Source: Leifsonia sp. C5G2
Lineage (GTDB): Bacteria > Actinomycetota > Actinomycetes > Actinomycetales > Microbacteriaceae
Reading direction: 5' to 3'
Assembly: GCF_013359685.1 (NCBI RefSeq)
Contig: NZ_JABFMV010000004.1
Span: 1-64,000 of the forward strand
Length of the DNA stretch: 64,000 nucleotides
The notes under the pieces: generated by a model
Seen by the model: the letters and a program-made list of their open reading frames with translations, nothing else
Told to the model about the DNA's origin: nothing
Databases searched by the model: none
Program-made: the position numbers and the translations under genes
Part shown: in pieces, positions 36,029 to 43,138 of the stretch
How the letters are laid out: each line of letters opens with the position of its first letter
Numbering within the stretch: position 1 is the stretch's first letter

Positions 36029-36372
36029 CCGAGCACACCACTTTCCGCGAGCTCGAAGACGCTCACGACCGCGAGGCTTCGGCAGCGCGCGACCGGATCG
36101 AGCAGGCGGAGGAGCACATCCACTACTACCGCTCGCAGATGATCCGCATGCAGGAGCACTTCTACGACATCGCACGCTCCGCGGGCGTCCAGGACGACCC
36201 CCGGTTCCAGCACGAACTGCGGCGTGTAACCACTCAGATCGATGACAACGTGTCGGAGGCGACCCGGGTGGTCATCCGCTTCGACGATGAACGCACGGAG
36301 ATGACCACTCGGCACCGGCGAGAACGGGAGGAGCTCCGGGAACGCCTGCGACAGACCGGCGCGGCTCAGTAG
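36025..36372 (+). CDS. Small helical-hairpin protein, candidate secretion partner 2
   Basis: 115 residues forming two long charged helices (about 5-50 and 58-112) joined by a turn at GVQDDPRF. The size and hairpin form resemble WXG100-like Lap proteins (DUF3958-type) that escort LXG-class toxins, but no WXG is present. Last gene of the five-gene cassette. It runs 7 bases into the convergent SCP2-like gene. Confidence 0.65.
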   Translation: MTEHTTFRELEDAHDREASAARDRIEQAEEHIHYYRSQMIRMQEHFYDIARSAGVQDDPRFQHELRRVTTQIDDNVSEATRVVIRFDDERTEMTTRHRREREELRERLRQTGAAQ

Positions 36373-36722
36373 CGCAGCGGCACCAGGCCCTCGAGGGAGG
36401 CGCGCTGACCCGACGCGTGGATGCTGCCGGTGGCGACCCCCTCGTCCCACGTCAGCGCGCCCGACGCCAGCGCGAGGAATGTCGCGGCGTCGGTCTCGAT
36501 GACGTTGGGCGGCGTCCCGCGCGTGTGCCGGGGACCGGGGATGCACTGCACGGCGCCGAACGGCGGCACGCGCACCTCGACGGTGTTGCCGGGGGCGCGT
36601 TCCGCCAGCAGCTGCAGGAGGTAGCGCACGGCGGTCGCCGTGGTGTTCCGGTCGGCTCCGCCCGCGACGGCGGCGCGCACGGCGGGGCCGCCGACCTCGT
36701 CCGCGATCTTCGCTCTGGCCAT
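36366..36722 (-). CDS. Sterol-carrier-family (SCP2-like) protein
   Basis: 118 residues, resembling the short SCP2-like proteins found beside purine genes in actinobacteria. Visible features are an Ala-rich N-terminal helix, VEVRVPPFGAVQCI and a C-terminal ATGSIHASGQRASL segment. No function is established. It is divergent from purD across a 42-base gap. ATG 36722 is the start; longer versions overlap the purD promoter. Confidence 0.75.
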   Translation of the reverse strand: MARAKIADEVGGPAVRAAVAGGADRNTTATAVRYLLQLLAERAPGNTVEVRVPPFGAVQCIPGPRHTRGTPPNVIETDAATFLALASGALTWDEGVATGSIHASGQRASLEGLVPLRY

Positions 36723-36751
36723 GTGGACCATCCTTCCACGCGCGAGTTCTC

Positions 36752-36757
36752 TACCAT
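36752..36757 (+). promoter_or_regulatory. -10 box of leaderless purD
   Basis: TACCAT followed by seven bases to GTG 36765. No clear -35. The same arrangement occurs before several other genes in the window. Confidence 0.45.
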
Positions 36758-36764
36758 GGGGGGC

Positions 36765-38018
36765 GTGAAGATCCTCATCCTCGGTTCCGGTGCCCGTGAG
36801 CACGCCATCATCACCGCGCTGCTGGCCGAGGAGGAGCAGCACGACATCGTCGCGGCGCCCGGCAACGCCGGCATCGCGCAGGACGTGCGCGTGGAGCCGG
36901 CGCTCGACCCGCTCGACGGCCAGGCGGTGACCGAGTACGCGATCGAGAACGGCATCGAGCTGGTCGTGATCGGCCCGGAGGCCCCACTGGTCACCGGCGT
37001 CGCCGACCCGCTGCGCACGCGCGGCATCCCGGTGTTCGGTCCGGGCAAGGCGGCGGCGCAGCTGGAGGGGTCGAAAGCGTTCGCGAAGCGGATCATGGAC
37101 GCCGCCGGCGTCCCCACGGGCCGTGCGGTGCGCGCGGAGACGCTCGCCGAGGCGGAGCGCGCGCTCGACGAGTTCGGCGCCCCGTACGTGGTTAAGGCCG
37201 ACGGGCTGGCCGCCGGGAAGGGAGTGCTGGTCACGGAGGAGCGCTCAGCCGCGGTGGAGCACGCGACGCACTGGCTGCGGCACGGCGGCGTGCTGGTGGA
37301 GGAGTTCCTCGACGGCCAGGAGGTGTCGCTCTTCCTGGTCAGCGACGGGCACGACGTCCTCCCGCTGTCCCCGGCGCAGGACTACAAGCGGCTGCTCGAC
37401 GGCGACGCCGGACCCAACACCGGCGGGATGGGCGCCTACTCGCCGCTTCCCTGGCTGCCCGACACCTTCGTCGACGAGGTGATCGAGACCATCGCGCTGC
37501 CGACCGTCCGCACCCTGGCGAAGGAGCAGACGCCGTTCATCGGGCTGCTCTACTGCGGCCTCATCGTCACCGACCGCGGCATCCGGGTGATCGAGTTCAA
37601 CGCGCGCTTCGGGGACCCGGAGACGCAGGTCGTCCTCCCGCGCCTGGTCACCCCGCTGTCGTCGCTGCTGTACGCGGCGGCGACCGGCGGCCTCGGCGGG
37701 ATGCCGCGTCCCGAGTTCGCACTCGACACCGCGGTCACCGTGGTGCTGGCCAGCGAGGGCTACCCGGAGGCGCCGATCACCGGGCGGCCGATCACGGGCC
37801 TCGCCGAGGCGGCAGGCGTTCCCGAAGTGACGATCGCGCACGCCGCGACCGCGCGCGACGAGAACGGCGCACTCATCGCGACCGGCGGCCGCGTGCTGTC
37901 GGTCGTCGCCCGCGGCACCGGCTTCGCCGAGGCCCGAGCGCGCGCCTACGAGGCGCTGCACCACATCCACCTCGAGGGCGCCCACTACCGCACCGACATC
38001 GCCGCCCGCGTCTCGTGA
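36765..38018 (+). CDS. purD: Phosphoribosylamine-glycine ligase
   Basis: Second step of purine synthesis: joins glycine to phosphoribosylamine with ATP. 417 residues; N-terminal VKILILGSGAREHA, ATP-grasp loop KADGLAAGKGV, GPNTGGMGAYSP and EFNARFGDPETQ are diagnostic. GTG 36765 gives the standard N-terminus; ATG 36756 in the same frame would add three residues and overlaps the -10 box. It ends at palindrome copy C. Confidence 0.97.
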   Translation: MKILILGSGAREHAIITALLAEEEQHDIVAAPGNAGIAQDVRVEPALDPLDGQAVTEYAIENGIELVVIGPEAPLVTGVADPLRTRGIPVFGPGKAAAQLEGSKAFAKRIMDAAGVPTGRAVRAETLAEAERALDEFGAPYVVKADGLAAGKGVLVTEERSAAVEHATHWLRHGGVLVEEFLDGQEVSLFLVSDGHDVLPLSPAQDYKRLLDGDAGPNTGGMGAYSPLPWLPDTFVDEVIETIALPTVRTLAKEQTPFIGLLYCGLIVTDRGIRVIEFNARFGDPETQVVLPRLVTPLSSLLYAAATGGLGGMPRPEFALDTAVTVVLASEGYPEAPITGRPITGLAEAAGVPEVTIAHAATARDENGALIATGGRVLSVVARGTGFAEARARAYEALHHIHLEGAHYRTDIAARVS

Positions 38019-38031
38019 GCCCTCCCCCGCC

Positions 38032-38098
38032 GCCGACAGCTCCTGAGTTCTTCGAGCGAAACGCCGCGTGCGGCTCGAAGAACTCAGGAGCTGTTGGC
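38032..38098. repeat. Dispersed palindrome, copy C
   Basis: ACAGCTCCTGAGTTCTTCGA and its complement, around a short GC-rich loop with CGCCGCG. It sits between convergent purD (ends 38018) and the FAD oxidase gene (ends 38106). Confidence 0.85.
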
Positions 38099-38105
38099 TT
38101 GGGGA

Positions 38106-39350
38106 TCAGGCGAGGAGGCGGGTGAGGTACGGGTTGCGGAAGCGGGCGGCGGGGTCGAAGCGCTCGGTGAGGGCGCGGAAGTCGGCCAGGCGCGGGTAGA
38201 GGGTCGGGACGACGCGGTCGCGGTCGACGAAGAGCTTTCCCCAGTGCGGCCGCGCGCCGAGCGGGAGGAGCTCCGCCTCGAGCTGCGGGAGCACCGCCTC
38301 GACGCCCTGCTGGTCGCGCACCCAGGTGAAGTGGAGGCCGACCACGTCGGTCTCGTAGGCGCTCGACAGCCACAGCTCGTCCGCGGCGACGGTGCGGATC
38401 TCGGAGATCTGCAGCAGCGGGGCCACCACGGGCGCGAGCCGGCGCACCGCCTCGATCGCCTCCACCGCCCGCGCCCGCGGCACCAGGTACTCGGACTGGA
38501 TCTCCTCGCCGTTCGACGGGGTGAACGCGAAGCGGAAGTGCGCCAGCCGCTCGCTCCACGGGCCCACGATGCCGAGCTGATCCGTGGTGTTGCGCACGTC
38601 CATCGTCGGGATCATGTGGCGCGGCTCGGTCAGGGCGGGAGCGCCGAAGAAGTCGTCGCCGACGAGCGGCTCGACGCCGTCGAGCTCCTTCAGCCAGGCG
38701 AGCGAGACGGCGGGCTCGTCCCACGTCGTGAACAGGCTCACGCTGTACGCGGCCGACGTGACCTCGTCGAAGCGGCCGAGCACGGCATCCCACGGGACAC
38801 CGCCGAACAGCCGCTGCCGCGCGTCGTAGGTGGGCCGGATGTCCAGGGTCACCTCGGTCACGACGCCGAGCGCGCCGAGACCGACCACCGCGCCGTCGAA
38901 GCCCTCGTCGCCGCGTCGCAGGTCGACCAGTTCGCCCGTGCCGTCCAGGATGCGGAGGCCGGAGACCGCGGTCGCCAAGTTGCCGTTGCGGTCGCCCGAC
39001 CCGTGCGTCGCCGTGGCGATCGCGCCGGCGACCGAGATGTGCGGGAGCGAGGCGAGGTTGTGCAGGGCCCAGCCGGCTTCCTGCAGCCCGTGGGCGAGGT
39101 CGCCGTAGCGCACGCCGCCGCCGACGGTCACCGTGCGCGCGGTCTCGTCGATGCGGATCCCGCCGGGCAGGTCGGCCGTGCTGACCAGCAGCCCCGGCGT
39201 GTCCGCGAGGTCGTTGAACGAGTGCCGGCTGCCGAGCGCCCGCACCTCCGGGGCGCCGAGGACGAGGTCGCGCAGCTCTTCCACCGACCGCGGCCTCGCG
39301 AGTGACGCCGCCCGGTACTCGTAGTTGCCCGCCCAGTTCATCGTAGCCAT
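38106..39350 (-). CDS. FAD-binding sugar-alcohol/lactone oxidase (AldO/ALO type)
   Basis: 414 residues. A PCMH-type FAD domain (about 12-180) with RALGSRHSFNDLA, where the His is the expected covalent FAD site, and ATHGSGDRNG; a C-terminal ALO domain ends NPYLTRLLA. This is the layout of alditol oxidase and D-arabinono-1,4-lactone oxidase, which oxidise polyols or lactones and make H2O2. ATG 39350 chosen; the frame stays open far upstream, antisense to other genes. Confidence 0.9.
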   Translation of the reverse strand: MATMNWAGNYEYRAASLARPRSVEELRDLVLGAPEVRALGSRHSFNDLADTPGLLVSTADLPGGIRIDETARTVTVGGGVRYGDLAHGLQEAGWALHNLASLPHISVAGAIATATHGSGDRNGNLATAVSGLRILDGTGELVDLRRGDEGFDGAVVGLGALGVVTEVTLDIRPTYDARQRLFGGVPWDAVLGRFDEVTSAAYSVSLFTTWDEPAVSLAWLKELDGVEPLVGDDFFGAPALTEPRHMIPTMDVRNTTDQLGIVGPWSERLAHFRFAFTPSNGEEIQSEYLVPRARAVEAIEAVRRLAPVVAPLLQISEIRTVAADELWLSSAYETDVVGLHFTWVRDQQGVEAVLPQLEAELLPLGARPHWGKLFVDRDRVVPTLYPRLADFRALTERFDPAARFRNPYLTRLLA

Positions 39351-39531
39351 CGGTCCTCCTCGATCCGCCCGGGAAGCGGCGGTCCGCCTCCTGTCGACTC
39401 GTCCCAGTCTAGGGAGGCGGCGGGCGCGGCACGGGCCGTCCGGCGCCTGCGAAAGAGTGCGTAGCCAGGCCCGCCGGGCCCGCAGTATGGTGCCCGTGAA
39501 CAGCGGGGTGGACCGCGGGAAAGGGGCAGAG

Positions 39532-39993
39532 ATGGCCGAATTCGAGTACGGTCCGGCGGAGTTCATGGTCGCGCAGTTCGACACGGACAGACCGTCGGCG
39601 GGGGTCGTGGATGCGATCCTCGAACTGGTCGACAGCGGCACGGTCCGCCTGCTCGACCTGGTCTTCATCGAGCGGCACGCCGACGGCGGTGTCGACATCA
39701 TCGAGCTGGATGAGATGGACGGCGACATCGGGCTGAGCGACATCACCCTCGACGCGAGCGGCATCGCGGGCGACGAGGACGTGCAGGAGATCGCCCAACT
39801 GCTCCAGCCGGGTTCGACGGGCGCGATCCTCGTGATCGAGCACCGGTGGGCGAAGGAGCTGGCGAGCCGCTTCTTCGAGTCGGGCGGCGTCGTCCTGCAC
39901 AGCGAGCGCATCCCCGCGCCCGTGCTGAACGCGGTCGCCGCGGAGGCGTACGACGAGCTCGAGAGCGACGAGCTCGAGACCACGGAGAGCTGA
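39532..39993 (+). CDS. DUF6325/DUF1269-type acidic cytoplasmic protein
   Basis: 153 residues, acidic, no signal or membrane helix. FEYGPAEFMVAQF at the start and HRWAKELASRFFESGG near 105 fit the DUF6325 family, often encoded next to a SHOCT-domain protein, as here (10-base gap). Function unknown. ATG 39532 has AAAGGGG upstream; the frame is open earlier but antisense to the oxidase start. Confidence 0.82.
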   Translation: MAEFEYGPAEFMVAQFDTDRPSAGVVDAILELVDSGTVRLLDLVFIERHADGGVDIIELDEMDGDIGLSDITLDASGIAGDEDVQEIAQLLQPGSTGAILVIEHRWAKELASRFFESGGVVLHSERIPAPVLNAVAAEAYDELESDELETTES

Positions 39994-40003
39994 GGAGGAG
40001 ACC

Positions 40004-40408
40004 ATGCCGTTGAGACGGATCGGACGCCCGGGATTGATCGGGATGGCGGCGCGCACGGCGGTCGTCGCGGGAACGGCCTCGGCTGTGGCCGGCGGTGTGC
40101 AGCACCATCAGCAGCAGAAGTACCAGGCACAGGCCGACCAGCAGGCGGCGGAACAGCAGCAGGCGTACGAGCAGCAGCAGGCCGCGGCCCAGCAGCAGCA
40201 GTACGAGCAGCAACAGCAGCAGGCGAAGATGCAGCAGATGGCCCAGGAGGCCGCGGCCCAGCAGCTCGCCGCACAGCAGCAGGCCGCGCCTGCGGCCGGC
40301 GGCGGCGACGACATGATGGCCCAGCTGCAGCAGCTCGCCACCCTGCACACGCAGGGCGTGCTCACCGACGACGAGTTCGCCGCCGCCAAGGCGAAGCTGC
40401 TCGGCTGA
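40004..40408 (+). CDS. Gln-rich SHOCT-domain protein
   Basis: 134 residues. A basic N-terminus with a short hydrophobic stretch (LIGMAARTAVVAGTASAVAGG), then a Gln/Ala-rich segment (about 35-95), and a C-terminal SHOCT motif (QLQQLATLHTQGVLTDDEF). SHOCT is a short oligomerisation module. It follows the DUF6325 gene and is probably co-transcribed. Function unknown. Confidence 0.85.
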   Translation: MPLRRIGRPGLIGMAARTAVVAGTASAVAGGVQHHQQQKYQAQADQQAAEQQQAYEQQQAAAQQQQYEQQQQQAKMQQMAQEAAAQQLAAQQQAAPAAGGGDDMMAQLQQLATLHTQGVLTDDEFAAAKAKLLG

Positions 40409-40496
40409 CGGCTGCGGCGCCCGCGCGCCCGACGGGCCCCTGCCCGGCGGGCGCCGCTCTGCGCCCGGCCGCACACGGCCGCACACGGCCGCACCG

Positions 40497-40502
40497 TACG
40501 AT
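40497..40502 (+). promoter_or_regulatory. -10 box of leaderless purC
   Basis: TACGAT, six bases, then GTG 40509. No ribosome site precedes the start. Confidence 0.5.
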
Positions 40503-40508
40503 GGTCGG

Positions 40509-41411
40509 GTGAGCGAACTTCCGGGATGGGTCCACGTCTACTCGGGCAAGGTGCGCGACCTGTACGTGCCCGAGGGCGCGACGGGCTTGGCCGACACCGA
40601 CAGCGTCCTCGTCGTCGCCAGCGACCGGGTGAGCGCGTTCGACCACGTGCTCGAGCCGGGCATCCCGGGCAAGGGCGAGCTGCTCACCACGCTGAGCCTG
40701 TGGTGGTTCGACCAGCTCGACGACGTCCCGAACCACCTCGTCCCCGACCACGTGCTGGACGGCGAGCAGGTCGTGGAGCGCATCCCGGCCGAGGTCTCGG
40801 GACGCTCGATGCTGGTGAAGCCGCTCGACATGTTCCCGATCGAGTGCGTCGTGCGCGGGTACCTGACCGGCAGCGGCTGGGCGGAGTACCGGGCGTCGCA
40901 GAGCGTGTGCGGCATCCCGCTGCCGTCCGGCCTGCAGAACGGAGACCGCCTCCCCGAGCCGATCTACACGCCGGCGTGGAAGGCCCCGCTCGGCGAGCAC
41001 GACGAGAACATCAGCTTCGAACGCACCGTCGAGCTGGTCGGGCCCGACATCGCCGACGAGCTGCGCCGTCTCTCGCTGCACGTGTACGAGCGCGGCGCCG
41101 CCATCGCCGAGCGGCGCGGCGTCATCATCGCAGACACGAAGTTCGAGTTCGGGGCCGACCGTGCCACCGGTGAGATCACCCTCGCCGACGAGGTGCTGAC
41201 CAGCGACTCCAGCCGGTACTGGGATGCGGCCGCGTACGCCGCCGGGGCGACGCCCGAGGAGCGCATGGCGAGCTTCGACAAGCAGATCGTGCGCGACTGG
41301 CTGGCGGCGAACTGGGACAAGACCGGCACCCCGCCGCAGCTGCCCACCGAGGTCGTGGAGCGCACCGCGGCACGTTACCGCGAGCTCCTGGAGCGCCTGA
41401 CCGGGGACTGA
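40509..41411 (+). CDS. purC: Phosphoribosylaminoimidazole-succinocarboxamide synthase
   Basis: SAICAR synthetase of the purine pathway: joins aspartate to CAIR with ATP. 300 residues; HVYSGKVRDLYVP near the start, VVRGYLTGSGW, and IADTKFEFG are signatures. The GTG start follows TACGAT by six bases and has no Shine-Dalgarno sequence, so it is probably leaderless. Confidence 0.97.
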   Translation: MSELPGWVHVYSGKVRDLYVPEGATGLADTDSVLVVASDRVSAFDHVLEPGIPGKGELLTTLSLWWFDQLDDVPNHLVPDHVLDGEQVVERIPAEVSGRSMLVKPLDMFPIECVVRGYLTGSGWAEYRASQSVCGIPLPSGLQNGDRLPEPIYTPAWKAPLGEHDENISFERTVELVGPDIADELRRLSLHVYERGAAIAERRGVIIADTKFEFGADRATGEITLADEVLTSDSSRYWDAAAYAAGATPEERMASFDKQIVRDWLAANWDKTGTPPQLPTEVVERTAARYRELLERLTGD

Positions 41412-41456
41412 CCCGGGCGCACCCGCCGCATGCCGAGTTGCGCATACCGGGCGGTA

Positions 41457-41462
41457 TAGCGT
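41457..41462 (+). promoter_or_regulatory. -10 box of leaderless RraA-like gene
   Basis: TAGCGT, six bases, then ATG 41469. An overlapping TATAGC (41455-41460) would be eight bases away. Confidence 0.45.
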
Positions 41463-41468
41463 CGCGTC

Positions 41469-42173
41469 ATGGCCGCCGAATCCACCACCGAACCCTCCGC
41501 AGTGCCCGCCACCGCTGCGATCGCCGACGCCGCCGTGCGTCTCGGGATCGCCGTGCACACGGCTCCCGTGAGCCTGGTCGCGCTGCTCCCGGGCCGCCCG
41601 TTCGCCGGGCCGGCCGCCCCGGTCACGCACCTCGGCAGCGTGGATGTGCTGCTGGAGACGATCGACGACGCCCCGCCCGGCGCGGTGCTGGTGGTCGACA
41701 ACGGCGGCCGCGACGACGAAGCCTGCGTCGGCGACCTCATGCTGCTGGAGGCGCGCGAGGCCGGGATGGCCGGCGCCGTCATCTGGGGCCGTCACCGCGA
41801 CAGTGCGCAGCTGCGCGAGATCGGGCTGCCCGTGTTCAGCCGAGGGTCGCACCCGTTCGGACCGCGGCGGGTACCGCCCGCCGGCACCGCGATGCGGTCC
41901 GCGTTCCTCGACGGGGTGACCGTGACCGCCGACCATTGGGTGGTCGGGGACGACGACGGAGTGCTCGTGCTGGCCGCGGGCGACCGCGAGCAGCTGTTCG
42001 CGGAAGCCCTTCGCATCCAGACGGTCGAAGGCGCGCAGGCCGAGCGCATGCGCACGGGATCGTCGTTGCGCGACCAGCTCGACTTCGCCCGCTACCGCCA
42101 CCGCCAGGCCGAGGACCCGACGCTCACCCTCCGCCGCTACCTCGCCGAGACCGGCGGCGCGATCGAGACATGA
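41469..42173 (+). CDS. RraA-family protein
   Basis: 234 residues. The RraA fold is recognisable from GAVLVVDNGGRDDEACVGDLM (the Gly/Asp loop, near 77-97) and AVIWGRHRD (near 104-112) carrying the Arg/Asp pair of class II HMG/CHA-type aldolases. Such proteins act as aldolase/decarboxylases; others bind RNase E. With no RNase E context an aldolase role is more likely, substrate unknown. Confidence 0.82.
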   Translation: MAAESTTEPSAVPATAAIADAAVRLGIAVHTAPVSLVALLPGRPFAGPAAPVTHLGSVDVLLETIDDAPPGAVLVVDNGGRDDEACVGDLMLLEAREAGMAGAVIWGRHRDSAQLREIGLPVFSRGSHPFGPRRVPPAGTAMRSAFLDGVTVTADHWVVGDDDGVLVLAAGDREQLFAEALRIQTVEGAQAERMRTGSSLRDQLDFARYRHRQAEDPTLTLRRYLAETGGAIET

Positions 42174-42206
42174 AATAGTCCCGGTCGGGCGGGTGTTCTG
42201 CTCTAC

Positions 42207-43085
42207 ATGTCCGATCTCCTGCCCGCCGACTCCGCCATGGGCGCCGTCACCCTCCGCGTCGCCGACCTCGACGCCATGACCCGCTACTACCGCGACGCCG
42301 TCACGCTGAGCGTGCTCGCCGCCGAGGGCGACCGGGTCATCCTGGGCCGCGGCGCGACGCCCGCGGTGATCCTGGTGCACGCGCCGGAGCTGCGGCACGC
42401 GTCGCCCGGCCAGGCGGGACTCTTCCACACCGCGATCCTGTTCGACACGCAGGAGGCCCTGGCGGCCGCGGTGTACTCGGTGGCCCGGCGCGCGCCCGGC
42501 ACCTTCACCGGCAGCGCCGACCACCTGGTGAGCACGGCGTTCTACTTCACCGACCCGGAGGGGAACGGCGTCGAGCTGTACTGGGACCGCGACCGCAGCC
42601 AATGGAGCTGGACGCACGGCCAGGTCGAGATGGCGACGCTCTACCTCGACCCCAACGGCTTCCTCGAGGAGCACCTCACCGAGCGCGCGCTCGCCCTCGC
42701 CCAGGAGGACGGCGCCACCCCGTTCGGCGACGCGGGCGTCGGCCACGTGCACCTCTCCGTGGGCGACGTCGAGTCGGCCCGCACGTTCTACGTCGACCGG
42801 CTCGGCTTCGAGACGACGGCCGCGCTCGGCGGGAGCGCCCTGTTCGTGAGCGCGGGCGGCTACCACCACCACATGGCGATGAACACGTGGAACAGCCGCG
42901 GCGCGGGGCGCCGGCAGCTGGCGCTCGGGCTCGGCGAGGTGGAGATCCGGGTGCCGTCCTCGGACGACGTCGGCGAGCTGAGCGAGCGGATGAAGCACTA
43001 CGGCATCGCGTCGCGCGACGACGGGAGGTCGGTCACGTTCGACGATCCGTGGGCGAACGCGGTAAGGGTGGTCTCGGCGGCCTGA
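42207..43085 (+). CDS. VOC-family extradiol-dioxygenase-like protein (CatE type)
   Basis: 292 residues made of two vicinal-oxygen-chelate domains (about 10-130 and 170-290). Candidate metal ligands are the His in FHTAILF, the Glu in GVELYWDRD, and the His of HVHLSVGD and YHHHMAMN. CatE of Bacillus is a catechol-2,3-dioxygenase with this layout. Whether it has dioxygenase or glyoxalase-like activity cannot be told. Ends at a good terminator. Confidence 0.86.
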   Translation: MSDLLPADSAMGAVTLRVADLDAMTRYYRDAVTLSVLAAEGDRVILGRGATPAVILVHAPELRHASPGQAGLFHTAILFDTQEALAAAVYSVARRAPGTFTGSADHLVSTAFYFTDPEGNGVELYWDRDRSQWSWTHGQVEMATLYLDPNGFLEEHLTERALALAQEDGATPFGDAGVGHVHLSVGDVESARTFYVDRLGFETTAALGGSALFVSAGGYHHHMAMNTWNSRGAGRRQLALGLGEVEIRVPSSDDVGELSERMKHYGIASRDDGRSVTFDDPWANAVRVVSAA

Positions 43086-43093
43086 GACGCGGA

Positions 43094-43128
43094 GGAGGTC
43101 GCAGCCGGTTCGGCTGCGACCTCCTTTT
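43094..43128 (+). terminator. Intrinsic terminator after the CatE-like gene
   Basis: Perfect 14-bp stem GGAGGTCGCAGCCG (43094-43107) with its complement (43111-43124), a 3-base loop, then TTTT. It is the only stem in the window with a T-run. The convergent exporter gene ends at 43139. Confidence 0.85.
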
Positions 43129-43138
43129 CGTGTGCGGG

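Noticed and set aside
39351-40274. N-terminal extension of the FAD oxidase on the minus strand
   Set aside because: The extension is antisense to the DUF6325 and SHOCT genes and is Ser/Arg-rich without similarity; the oxidase starts normally at 39350.
40100-40300. CAG-rich stretch as a simple-sequence repeat or array
   Set aside because: It is explained by Gln/Ala codons of the SHOCT-domain protein; units are irregular, so it is not a CRISPR or tandem array.
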